From: Spirosoma aerolatum
Lineage (GTDB): Bacteria; Bacteroidota; Bacteroidia; Cytophagales; Spirosomataceae
Reading direction: 5' to 3'
NCBI RefSeq assembly: GCF_002056795.1
Contig: NZ_CP020104.1
Location: forward strand, 372,001-436,000
DNA length: 64,000 nt
Shown: positions 52,222 through 60,802 of the stretch, in pieces
Position numbering within the stretch: position 1 is the stretch's first letter
Layout: each line of letters begins with the position of its first letter
Position numbers and translations under genes: made by a program
The notes under the pieces: model-generated
What the model was told of the DNA's origin: nothing
Seen by the model: the letters and a program-made list of their open reading frames with translations, nothing else
Database searches by the model: none

Positions 52222-52282
52222 AGTTTACACCACCCTAAACCCTTCCCTGAAAGCAGGGGAGGGGTTTAGGGTGGTGTAAACT
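52222..52282. repeat. 28-bp inverted repeat (few mismatches) after the siderophore receptor
   Basis: Left arm 52222-52249 pairs with 52255-52282 with a long perfect stretch of 21 bp at the base and mismatches near the 5-nt centre. The words CACCACCCTAAACCC resemble a phrase common in Bacteroidota intergenic DNA. Lies between the receptor and PepSY genes. Confidence 0.82.
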
Positions 52283-52363
52283 CCTCCCCGGTTAGCTATG
52301 AAACCAGAAGAAGGGATAAAATAGAGGCTTGATTAAGAACTGATAGTCAAAGTATACCTAACA

Positions 52364-53557
52364 ATGACGGCAAAAAAACTGGTTGGAAAACTACACCTTT
52401 GGCTCGGGCTGGCGTCGGGGCTGTTGGTGTTTATTGTGGCGATTACAGGCTGTATTCTGGCTTTTGAACAGGAAATAAAGACGGTTCTACGGCCTTATCA
52501 ATTTGTAGAGGCAGCCAATAAGCGAGCGACGTTGCCACCTTCCCGATTAAAAGCTATCGCCGAAAAAGAAATCACAGGGAAGATGGCTAAAGCTGTCACC
52601 TATGGGGGTATTGGCCGAAGTGCGATTGTCTCGTTTTACGGAGCCGCTCCTGATTATTTCTATCAGGTATACCTAAATCCCTACACCGGAAAATTGCTCC
52701 ACATAACGGACGAAGAGACGGACTTTTTTCATTTCATTCTACACGGTCATTACTATCTGTGGTTACCTGAATCAATCGGCCAGCCGGTTGTGGCTTACGG
52801 AACCCTGGTTTTTACGATTCTATTGATTACAGGACTGGTACTTTGGTGGCCGAAAAACCTCAACAAGACGAACCGACAAAAGAGCTTTACCATTAAATGG
52901 AAAGCGCAATGGCGACGCGTCAATTACGATCTGCATAATGTGCCAGGTTTTTATGCGCTTGTATTCGCCTTGATGTTGGCGTTGACGGGCCTGGTTTTTG
53001 GCCTGCAATGGTTTTCGAAGTCGGTTTACTGGGTGACAACAGGAGGGAAAGCCCTGCCAGCGTTTCAAATTCCTTTATCCGATACAGCGGCTGCCAAACT
53101 GCCCAATTCGCCACTCGATGCTGTCTGGCAGCGCTTATCGATTCGTAAACCTGCTACGGCCGGAATCTATATTTCCTGTCCCGAGAAACCGTCAGAGTCA
53201 ATCTTTGCGTACGTCAATTACAAACCGGGCACGTATTACAAGCTCGATTATTACACCTTCGATCAACAGACGCTTAAACCGCTGGATATCGGTGGCCCTT
53301 ACTCCGGGACTTATACTAAAGCCGGGTTTGGGGATAAACTACGCCGGATGAATTACGATATTCATACCGGAGCTATATTGAGTTTACCCGGAAAAATTCT
53401 AGCGTTTTGTGCCAGTCTGGTTTGTGCTAGTCTGCCCGTTTCGGGCTTTATCATCTGGTGGGGCCGTCGAAAGAAAAAATCGAAAAATGCAAAACTACCC
53501 GTTACAACAGCAACGCCTACGAAAACGGCGCATCGACCAATGAGCCGGGTTGTTTGA
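52364..53557 (+). CDS. PepSY-associated membrane protein (iron-uptake type)
   Basis: 397 residues with four membrane helices: LHLWLGLASGLLVFIVAITG, a second near 148-170, ALVFALMLALTGLVFGLQWF and a last near 350-372 (LAFCASLVCASLPVSGFIIW). It belongs to the PepSY_TM/PiuB family, in which HLWLGLASG and HNVPGFYALVFAL are typical. These proteins usually accompany siderophore receptors and are proposed to reduce or release iron at the inner membrane. Conserved His residues (HLWLG, HGHYYLW, DLHNV, DIHTG) might ligate haem. Confidence 0.87.
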   Translation: MTAKKLVGKLHLWLGLASGLLVFIVAITGCILAFEQEIKTVLRPYQFVEAANKRATLPPSRLKAIAEKEITGKMAKAVTYGGIGRSAIVSFYGAAPDYFYQVYLNPYTGKLLHITDEETDFFHFILHGHYYLWLPESIGQPVVAYGTLVFTILLITGLVLWWPKNLNKTNRQKSFTIKWKAQWRRVNYDLHNVPGFYALVFALMLALTGLVFGLQWFSKSVYWVTTGGKALPAFQIPLSDTAAAKLPNSPLDAVWQRLSIRKPATAGIYISCPEKPSESIFAYVNYKPGTYYKLDYYTFDQQTLKPLDIGGPYSGTYTKAGFGDKLRRMNYDIHTGAILSLPGKILAFCASLVCASLPVSGFIIWWGRRKKKSKNAKLPVTTATPTKTAHRPMSRVV

Positions 53558-53631
53558 CAGGATTTACAGGATGAACAGGATTTTTTACCTTGCAGTGCGT
53601 TATAATCCTGATAATCGTGTAAATCCTGTCA
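53555..53631. repeat. 28-bp inverted repeat (three mismatches) before the helicase gene
   Basis: Arms 53555-53582 and 53604-53631 pair over 28 nt with three mismatches. The left arm starts in the PepSY stop codon and the right arm ends 10 bp before the GTG start of the helicase. The phrase TGACAGGATTTACAGGATGA matches a word family common in Bacteroidota intergenic repeats. Confidence 0.82.
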
Positions 53632-53640
53632 TAACCTACA

Positions 53641-56600
53641 GTGAATATCCCGTCACAAGCCGTTCTACGCACGTTTCGCCGACGTTTAACCAACCTGAGT
53701 AGCCGTAACCGTTCGTTGCTACTGACCAGTTTACCCGCTGGTCAGTTTCTGGATTTACAGGAAACGGATTTTCTACTTAACAAGTCTGCCTTTTCCATCA
53801 TCGCTGATCTCATTGGCCGAAAGCCTGCCATTGCACTCTGCGACGTACTGGACCCCCGTCAGGAGCGGAGTAACGAAGTAAGCCGGAAACTTCGCCGGAT
53901 TGCCCGAACCGCCCGATTTATTGAAGAAGAGCGCGGAACCGAAGATTTATATATAGGTTGGCCGTTCGTAAAGGGCAAATTTCTGGACGATACTGTCATT
54001 CATGGGCCGTTGCTATTTTTTCCAGTGCAGATTGAGCAGCAGGGGAAGTTCTGGAAACTCACTCGTCGGGGCGATGAGCTGGCGTTTCTGAATCCAACTC
54101 TGGCACTAGCCTATGGGCAGTTTAACCAGGTGAAGGTGCCCGACGAAGTGGTTGAAAAAACATTTGATGAGTTTGACCGCGACTCGCTTGTTTTCCGAAC
54201 GCAGCTATACGAATGGCTCAAAACCACCCCGCTCGAAATCAATTTCAATCAGGAATTATTTACGGATTCGCTTCATTTTTTCAACAAGCAATCCGGTAAA
54301 GATTTAACGCAGCTCGAACGGACAGGTGAGCTGAAGCTATTTCCAGAAGCGGTGCTGGGTATTTTTCCGCAGGCGGGCTCGTTTCTGGTGCCGGATTATG
54401 ATGAATTGATGGAGAAGCAGGGAGTGGAGAGCAGGGTGCAGGGGGCGAGTAGTGAAGGCATTGAGGTAAATGAAGAATCCATTTCAACGTTGTCTTCATT
54501 TCGGTATCCCGACCCCTTGCTCTCTGCTCCCCGCTCCCTGCTAGAAAAGTCCATCCACACACCCCTACCTATGGATGCGTCGCAGGAAGCGGCTTTGCGG
54601 GCGGTGAAGGCAGGTTATGGTCTGGTTGTGCAGGGACCGCCGGGTACGGGTAAGTCGCAACTCATTGCCAATCTGATGGCCGATGCGGCCGCGTCGGGAA
54701 AGCGTGTGTTGCTGGTTTGTCAGAAACGGGCAGCGCTCGATGTGGTGCAGGAACGATTGCGTCAGGTGGGTATGGAGCCGTTTTTAGCCCTGATCCACGA
54801 TTTTCAGGATGACCGACGCGCTTTATATGCACAAATTGCCGAACAGGTCAACCGGCTGGATGAGTATCGACAACAGAACAATAGTCTGAATGCTGTGTTG
54901 CTCGAACGTGATTTTGAGGTGGAAAGTCGGCGTATCGATGAAACAGTCGCTGAATTGGAAACCTTTAAAAATGCCCTGTTCGATACCCGTGAGTGTGGTG
55001 TTTCGGCTAAGGAACTCTACCTGACTACCGATTCGGATGCACTTAGTGTGGATTTGGGTGATACTTATCCACAATTCCACTTGTCTAATGTGGATAACTT
55101 TGTTCGGCGACTTGCCGATTTTGCTGCTTACGAACAACGATTAGGCACTGAGCATCTGTGGAAAGAGCGGGTGAGCTTCGCAGCCTTTTCCAATGCCGAT
55201 TTAGGAAAAGCAGATCAGGCGATTGTTCGGTGGATACAACTGCGTGAGACGGCTAATCAACAGACTACTCAGATAGTCGGTCAATCGCTCTCCCTGAGTC
55301 AACTAACAGACTGGCTGGCGCACGATTGGGAACTAACCGCCCTGCTGGCCTTACTCGATACGGACGATGCCACCCAACTTTGGGAGGTTATACAGCAGTT
55401 ACGACGAACGCCCAACCATCTGGCCCTGACTACCGACGAAACAAAGCTGGAACAACTGGCGAAGGCGTGGGACGAAACCCTGGAAATTCCGGGGCCAGAG
55501 TCTTCCATTTCAACACCTGATTTACGCGCTTTCCGTACGCTCCTGGCCGAAGCGATTACCGCTCGGTCGTCGTGGATGAGCTGGCAATGGTGGCAGTTGA
55601 CGAATGTGGGTAAAACTCAGTTGCAGACGGTACTTTCGGCCAATTCGCTGGATGTATCGGAATCGGCTTTACAGACGTTGGCCGTAAAAGTGGATAAACG
55701 CATACGGTTAGAAGCTGTCCGTCATGAAGCCAGTATGTTGCTGGCGGGTTTACCCTTGTCGGAAGCTCCGGAGAGTTTGCGACTCCTGCGTCGGGCACAG
55801 CACATAGTAGAACGATTAGGAACCATAGAACCTCTGCGGCAATTGCCTGAGTCAGGCTGGCGAACACATGAGCGATTTGCGGAACTGGTCAAGCTGCTTC
55901 TGGTACTTTCAACCACTATAGAGCAACAACGTACTACCGCATCGACCTATCTGACCAGCGATCAACTTGAACGGATCTGGCAGGATGATGCATTCGCTAC
56001 CGATCTGCGTCAAGCGCTTCGGCATGATTTCGATTTGCTTATCGAAGCTGATCGGTTGACAGAAGGTTTTTCGGAAGCGGAGCAACTCATTATAGATCGG
56101 CTACAAACCCTACATCCGGCAGATTGGACACAGGCGTTTGACAAAAGCTTACGCCGGGCCTGGCTCGATCACCTGGAGGGGCTACATCCAGAGCTACGGA
56201 GTGTATCGTCGCTCAAAATGGCGCAATGGGAGCAGGCTTTGCAGGAAAGTATTCGGCGAAAGCAAACGCTCAGCCGCGATATTTTGCTAGTGAAACTTCG
56301 TGAGCAAACGTATCGAAACCTGACGTTCAATCGATTGAACAACGTGGTTACTTACCGCGATTTGCTTCATCAGACCACCAAGAAGCGAAATGTGTGGCCC
56401 GTTCGGAAGTTGATGGAATCTTTCGCCGATGAAGTGTTTAAGTTAGTTCCCTGTTGGCTGGCCTCGCCCGAGTCGGTCTCCGCAATGTTTCCGTTGCAGG
56501 AAGGCTTGTTCGATCTGGTGATTTTTGATGAAGCCTCGCAATGTTTTGCTGAAAACGGTATTCCGGCTATTGTACGGGGCAAACAAGTAGTTGTAACGGG

Positions 56601-57654
56601 CGATAATCAGCAGCTTCGCCCCAGCGATCTGTACCGAACTCGTCTGGACGAAAATGAGCAGGAGGAAGAAACGCCTGTGGCTCTGGAGGTTGAGTCCTTG
56701 CTCGAACTGGCCGCACAGCAGTTGCCGCAGGTTTCCTTAACGGAGCACTACCGCAGTCGTTCACTCGATTTGATCAGCTTTTCGAATGCGCACTTTTATC
56801 AGAACAGGCTTTCGCTATTGCCCCATTTTGATGAGGTTAACCAGCATGAACCTGCCATCCGTTATCGGAATGTAAAAGGCGTCTGGCAACAGAATACCAA
56901 TCCTGTTGAGGCCGAAGCGGTCGTGCAACTTCTTGAGCAATTGCAATCCGAAATGCCGGGCCGTTCTATCGGTGTTGTGACCTTTAACTACCCACAGCAG
57001 CAGCTAATTCAGGATATGCTGGAAAGTAAAGCGGAGGTACGACAATCCGACAGTTCGCCCGCGTTACTTTCTAACACCGCGTCACATCTGTTTGTCAAAA
57101 ATATTGAGAATGTACAGGGCGACGAACGTGATATTATTATCTTCTCCATGGGGTACGCGCCCGACGAGCGCGGCCGTGTATCGACAAATTTTGGTAGTCT
57201 GAATGCACGTGGCGGTGAAAACCGATTGAATGTAGCGGTTACGCGGGCCCGTGAGCGAATTTATGTGATTACGAGCCTGTGGCCCGACCAACTGAACGTA
57301 GCAGATACGGCCAATGAGGGCCCCAAGTTACTCAAAGCTTACCTGGCTTACGCATTGAATGTGGCTCAGGAGCAGTTTCAGCCCACACCGCAGCCGGAAC
57401 AACCCTTGCCTTCGGGTTCCTTATTAAAAACCAGGTTGGCAATAGAGTACCCAACCTGGCGTCCTGAACTGCCCTTTGCCGATTTAACCGTTAAGGCTAA
57501 TGATGTCTACGAGTCATTGGTACTTACCGATGATGATGCCTATTATCAGCAGACAACTAAACAGGCCCATGCTTACCTGCCTATTGCGCTGACAACCCGT
57601 AAGTGGCCTTTCCGCCGAGTCTGGAGCCGGGAGTACTGGCGCAAGAAAGGCTAA
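53641..57654 (+). CDS. SF1 (UPF1-like) helicase with DUF4011-type N-terminus
   Basis: 1337 residues, GTG start. The N-terminal region resembles DUF4011 (RRRLTNLSSRNRSLLLTSLP). Walker A GPPGTGKS at 332-339, a long helical insertion from about 400 to 920, motif II FDEASQCF near 962, GDNQQLRPSD, HYRSR, and motifs V-VI ENVQGDERDIIIF and LNVAVTRARERIYV near 1194. This is the AAA_11/AAA_12 arrangement of UPF1-like SF1B helicases, acting on DNA or RNA. The C-terminus (VWSREYWRKKG) resembles the end of the MTES_1575/VSR-like nuclease domain, but the core is short. An inverted repeat is inserted in frame at residues 259-301. Confidence 0.88.
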   Translation: MNIPSQAVLRTFRRRLTNLSSRNRSLLLTSLPAGQFLDLQETDFLLNKSAFSIIADLIGRKPAIALCDVLDPRQERSNEVSRKLRRIARTARFIEEERGTEDLYIGWPFVKGKFLDDTVIHGPLLFFPVQIEQQGKFWKLTRRGDELAFLNPTLALAYGQFNQVKVPDEVVEKTFDEFDRDSLVFRTQLYEWLKTTPLEINFNQELFTDSLHFFNKQSGKDLTQLERTGELKLFPEAVLGIFPQAGSFLVPDYDELMEKQGVESRVQGASSEGIEVNEESISTLSSFRYPDPLLSAPRSLLEKSIHTPLPMDASQEAALRAVKAGYGLVVQGPPGTGKSQLIANLMADAAASGKRVLLVCQKRAALDVVQERLRQVGMEPFLALIHDFQDDRRALYAQIAEQVNRLDEYRQQNNSLNAVLLERDFEVESRRIDETVAELETFKNALFDTRECGVSAKELYLTTDSDALSVDLGDTYPQFHLSNVDNFVRRLADFAAYEQRLGTEHLWKERVSFAAFSNADLGKADQAIVRWIQLRETANQQTTQIVGQSLSLSQLTDWLAHDWELTALLALLDTDDATQLWEVIQQLRRTPNHLALTTDETKLEQLAKAWDETLEIPGPESSISTPDLRAFRTLLAEAITARSSWMSWQWWQLTNVGKTQLQTVLSANSLDVSESALQTLAVKVDKRIRLEAVRHEASMLLAGLPLSEAPESLRLLRRAQHIVERLGTIEPLRQLPESGWRTHERFAELVKLLLVLSTTIEQQRTTASTYLTSDQLERIWQDDAFATDLRQALRHDFDLLIEADRLTEGFSEAEQLIIDRLQTLHPADWTQAFDKSLRRAWLDHLEGLHPELRSVSSLKMAQWEQALQESIRRKQTLSRDILLVKLREQTYRNLTFNRLNNVVTYRDLLHQTTKKRNVWPVRKLMESFADEVFKLVPCWLASPESVSAMFPLQEGLFDLVIFDEASQCFAENGIPAIVRGKQVVVTGDNQQLRPSDLYRTRLDENEQEEETPVALEVESLLELAAQQLPQVSLTEHYRSRSLDLISFSNAHFYQNRLSLLPHFDEVNQHEPAIRYRNVKGVWQQNTNPVEAEAVVQLLEQLQSEMPGRSIGVVTFNYPQQQLIQDMLESKAEVRQSDSSPALLSNTASHLFVKNIENVQGDERDIIIFSMGYAPDERGRVSTNFGSLNARGGENRLNVAVTRARERIYVITSLWPDQLNVADTANEGPKLLKAYLAYALNVAQEQFQPTPQPEQPLPSGSLLKTRLAIEYPTWRPELPFADLTVKANDVYESLVLTDDDAYYQQTTKQAHAYLPIALTTRKWPFRRVWSREYWRKKG
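54416..54545. repeat. Inverted repeat inside the helicase coding sequence
   Basis: AGCAGGGAGTGGAGAGCAGG (from 54416) and the complement of 54515-54545 pair over about 33 nt with roughly six mismatches, and AAATGAAGA/TCTTCATTT form an inner stem. It reads in frame as about 43 Gly/Ser/Glu-rich residues just before Walker A, with purine-rich words (GGGAGCGGGGAGCAGAGAGC) that look like an intergenic element. Confidence 0.8.
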
Positions 57655-57700
57655 AGCATGACACATGACTATACTAGCAATACATAGGCTCAGCGATCAT

Positions 57701-58123
57701 TCAAGATAAAGTTCGTTGTTTGGAGATGATTGCATCCAGGCTAAATGCTCCGGGACCGAGCAGTAGGCAGGTTAGGTAACCGATCAGTAATAGAAACCCA
57801 GCCGACCCATCGCCTGCTATGTCGCCTTCGTGTGCAACAAAAACAATAACAAATGCGGTAATAATCAGTGGAATCAGTGCTGGCCGTGTCAACAACCCCA
57901 ACATTAGTAGGATAGAGCAGAAGAACTCCGCACCGATAGCCAGAGCCAGCGAGACCGAATGGCTCAGGTCCAGAAAACTCATAAAGGAGCTTTGATAGTC
58001 AGCAAAGTGGGTCAGTTTGTCGTAACCGTGGGGAATCATAGTGATGCCTAATCCCAGGCGTAACCATAAGGTGGCACTGTTCACTGTCCAGGATGTAGGC
58101 GAAGTAGGTTGTGTAAATTGCAT
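57701..58123 (-). CDS. DoxX-family membrane protein
   Basis: 140 residues from ATG 58123 (MQFTQPTSPTSW); ATG 58186 would give 161 residues and overlap the receptor gene's 3' end by 17 bp. Four helices, with LWLRLGLGITMIPHGYDKLT and GAEFFCSILLMLGLLTRPAL typical of DoxX. Members are linked to oxidative-stress or quinone-thiol roles. Follows the receptor gene closely on the same strand and is probably in its operon. Confidence 0.83.
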   Translation of the reverse strand: MQFTQPTSPTSWTVNSATLWLRLGLGITMIPHGYDKLTHFADYQSSFMSFLDLSHSVSLALAIGAEFFCSILLMLGLLTRPALIPLIITAFVIVFVAHEGDIAGDGSAGFLLLIGYLTCLLLGPGAFSLDAIISKQRTLS

Positions 58124-58169
58124 TGTATGAATTGGTTTGGCTAACTGGCTGTCCTGTTTAGAATGACGG

Positions 58170-60626
58170 TTATTTCGTGCGGGCATCGTCGTTGGTTATT
58201 TTTCGGATGGGTTCGTCGTGGCTGGCGCGGATCTGCCCAAACTGCCAGCTAAAGGTTAATTTGACCGAACGAGTGAAATATTGATTGGTAGTATGAGCCC
58301 AGAATGTACTCGCCTGCGAATCGTTCTGCTGACGGAAGGGATAGGTAAATGGATTATTGACGCCTAGCGTCAGACTGGCTTTTTTATCCCAGAATTCTTT
58401 GCGAACCGCCAGGCTGTAATCGTACCAGGCCGAATTTTTTCCCTGCAACAGCACCCAGCCCGTACTGTAAATACCATTGGCCTGCACGGTAAATTGGCGT
58501 GGTAACTGGTAAGCCAGATTCAGCGTGAATTGCCAGAGCCAGCCGGAATTCTGCACCTGTAAAGCCGGACTACTGAAATGGGCGTAATAAAACTCACCCC
58601 CACCGTTTAGTTTCCAGTTTTGACCCAGTTGCCCGGACGCATTTACGTTCAATCCCGTCCGCTCATTGCGGGCTACATTCTGTCGGGTAGTTAGTGATAC
58701 CCCCGACGTATCGACGGTCCGAACATCTTCGATGGAATTATCGGTTTGTCGGCGGTATAGGGCCAGGTTGAGGTAGGTACCTTTTTTTGTCGTTAAACTG
58801 TATGAGATTTCGGCCACATGCGCCAGTTCCGGCCGAAGTTGCGGATTACCTGCCATCCGGTTTTTCGGGTCGCTGGCATTAACATACGGATTCAGATCCC
58901 AGATCATAGGGCGGGAAATCCGTTGGGTGTAGGTTACTTTAACGGATTGCTGTTCGGTGAGCTGTTTTGATAGAATAACACTGGGTATGAAGTTGTTGAA
59001 CTGCACCCGAAACGGAGAAATAGTATGGACGAATTGACCGCTCATAATGGTGTTTTCCAGCCGGGTACCCAGTTGAAGTGTCCAGTGCGTCCGGTTTGAC
59101 AGCTTCAGGGAGACATAGCCCGCAGCTACCTGCTGGTCATACGTGAATGTATTGGATCGGTCGGCGCTGAGAGGTAGAAGCGCGATGTTTTCCGGTTGAC
59201 TGGTGTAGACCTCGTAGGTACTGCTGACATCCCGACGGACCATTTTAGCCCCTACCTCAAATACCTGCTGCCCATTGCGCGAAAACGGATGAACATAGTC
59301 AATCTGCCACGTCCACTGGGGGTTATGACTGCGGTTAGTACTCGTTTCCCGGTATATGGGCTGATCGGTCAGGCTGAGCTGATCGATGGCGTAGCGGGAA
59401 TTATCGAAGGTGTAGCTATACTGGCCCAGCACACTAAGTTCCTGCTTCGGTTTGTGAAAGGTGCGGGTATACCCCAGATTCCATTCGATATTACCAAAGG
59501 GGTTCTGTTGATCGACTACCTGGTTGTATTCCTGGCTAATCTGATTTTCGGAGTTCCGAAACCGATAATAGCCGGTATTAGATGTGGGCCAGGCGCCCCC
59601 CCAGCTACTAACCGACAGATTAACCCGGTTCAGTGTGTCGAAGGCATACTCCATGCTCAGATCGCCAAACCAGCCTGGGTGGATGTTGTTGGCGCTGATT
59701 CGTTGAAACAACTCTCCGGCCGGTTGGCCGTTTACCAGCGACATACGGGTTGTTTCAATAATACTCTTTTCGCGTTCGGCATTGGTGTTACCCGAAAACG
59801 TCAGGCCAAATTTCTCATGCTTGAATCCATAGCTGCCACCTAGCGACTGAACATAATTGCCCGCCGTTACATCCAGACTACCGTTGGAGCCTTTCAACTG
59901 TTTTTTGGTAATGATGTTAATGACTCCGCCAGCGCCTTCGGCATCGTAGCGAGCCGCCGGACTGGTGATCACTTCAACCGACTGAATCGTATTGGCCGGA
60001 ATCATCTTCAAGGCTTCACTCAGATTGCGGGCCAGCAAGCCCGATGGCCGACCATTCAGTAGCACCTTGATACTGGAACTTCCCCGAATCTGAACGTTGC
60101 CGGACACATCGACGGTAAGCATAGGAGCCTTGCGTAGCACATCGACGGCCGTACCGCCTTTGTTGGTAATGTCGCTGCCTGCGTTATAGACGAGTCGGTC
60201 CGGTTTTTCTTCAATCAAGGCTTTCTGCGTCGTTACCCGAACCTCGTTCAATTGGCGGCTTTCGGATCGCAGGAGGATGGTGCCTAAGTCCCGCTTAGGT
60301 TGACGGGCCGAAATTGTAATCCCTATCAGGGTGCGGGGTTGGTAGCCGACGTAAGAGATCTGGACACCGTAGGTCCCGATTGCCAGCCCGGTAAACGTGA
60401 AATGGCCTGTTTCGGTAGTGGTTTGACCCGTTATAATCGTTCCAGTTGCTGTCAGTAGCGCTACGGTTGCAAACGGCACTGGCTGACGGGTGGTGGAGTC
60501 GGTCAACATGCCCGATAGCTGTCCTTTTATGTTCGGATTTATCGGGCTGGTTGGTACCTGCTGGCCTTTTCCCTGGATTATTATCGACAGAAAAGAAAGG
60601 ATAAAATAGAATCGTAGAGCGTTCAT
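58170..60626 (-). CDS. Outer-membrane beta-barrel / TonB-dependent receptor (OMP_b-brl_3 type)
   Basis: 818 residues. Signal peptide, a CarboxypepD_reg-like domain (GQLSGMLTDSTTRQPVPFAT, about 34-120), a plug-like domain (TKGGTAVDVLRKAPMLTVDV, IKVLLNGRPSGLLARNLSEA) and the outer-membrane barrel_3 region. It ends KLTFSWQFGQIRASHDEPI with a charged tail beyond the last strand. Related to SusC-like receptors without a SusD partner here. Substrate unknown. The LytS/LytTR pair divergent from it at 60803 may control it. Confidence 0.9.
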   Translation of the reverse strand: MNALRFYFILSFLSIIIQGKGQQVPTSPINPNIKGQLSGMLTDSTTRQPVPFATVALLTATGTIITGQTTTETGHFTFTGLAIGTYGVQISYVGYQPRTLIGITISARQPKRDLGTILLRSESRQLNEVRVTTQKALIEEKPDRLVYNAGSDITNKGGTAVDVLRKAPMLTVDVSGNVQIRGSSSIKVLLNGRPSGLLARNLSEALKMIPANTIQSVEVITSPAARYDAEGAGGVINIITKKQLKGSNGSLDVTAGNYVQSLGGSYGFKHEKFGLTFSGNTNAEREKSIIETTRMSLVNGQPAGELFQRISANNIHPGWFGDLSMEYAFDTLNRVNLSVSSWGGAWPTSNTGYYRFRNSENQISQEYNQVVDQQNPFGNIEWNLGYTRTFHKPKQELSVLGQYSYTFDNSRYAIDQLSLTDQPIYRETSTNRSHNPQWTWQIDYVHPFSRNGQQVFEVGAKMVRRDVSSTYEVYTSQPENIALLPLSADRSNTFTYDQQVAAGYVSLKLSNRTHWTLQLGTRLENTIMSGQFVHTISPFRVQFNNFIPSVILSKQLTEQQSVKVTYTQRISRPMIWDLNPYVNASDPKNRMAGNPQLRPELAHVAEISYSLTTKKGTYLNLALYRRQTDNSIEDVRTVDTSGVSLTTRQNVARNERTGLNVNASGQLGQNWKLNGGGEFYYAHFSSPALQVQNSGWLWQFTLNLAYQLPRQFTVQANGIYSTGWVLLQGKNSAWYDYSLAVRKEFWDKKASLTLGVNNPFTYPFRQQNDSQASTFWAHTTNQYFTRSVKLTFSWQFGQIRASHDEPIRKITNDDARTK

Positions 60627-60802
60627 TAATACTATATTGATAGCCTATTGCTGGTTATCTGGGCACAAAGTACAATTCTGCTTCTGGCATCATCCCACTA
60701 AAAATGACAAACGTGTGCTTTTGGATGACGTATTCGATTGGTCATTTTCAATTGGAATGTCGGCCAACATTCGGTTTTTTTGTTTAAAAATCGCGAAGAA
60801 GG

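Noticed and set aside
53641..57654. Mokosh- or other named defence-system helicase
   Set aside because: UPF1-like helicase core is present, but no PLD nuclease or kinase domain or defence neighbours are seen, so a named system is not supported.
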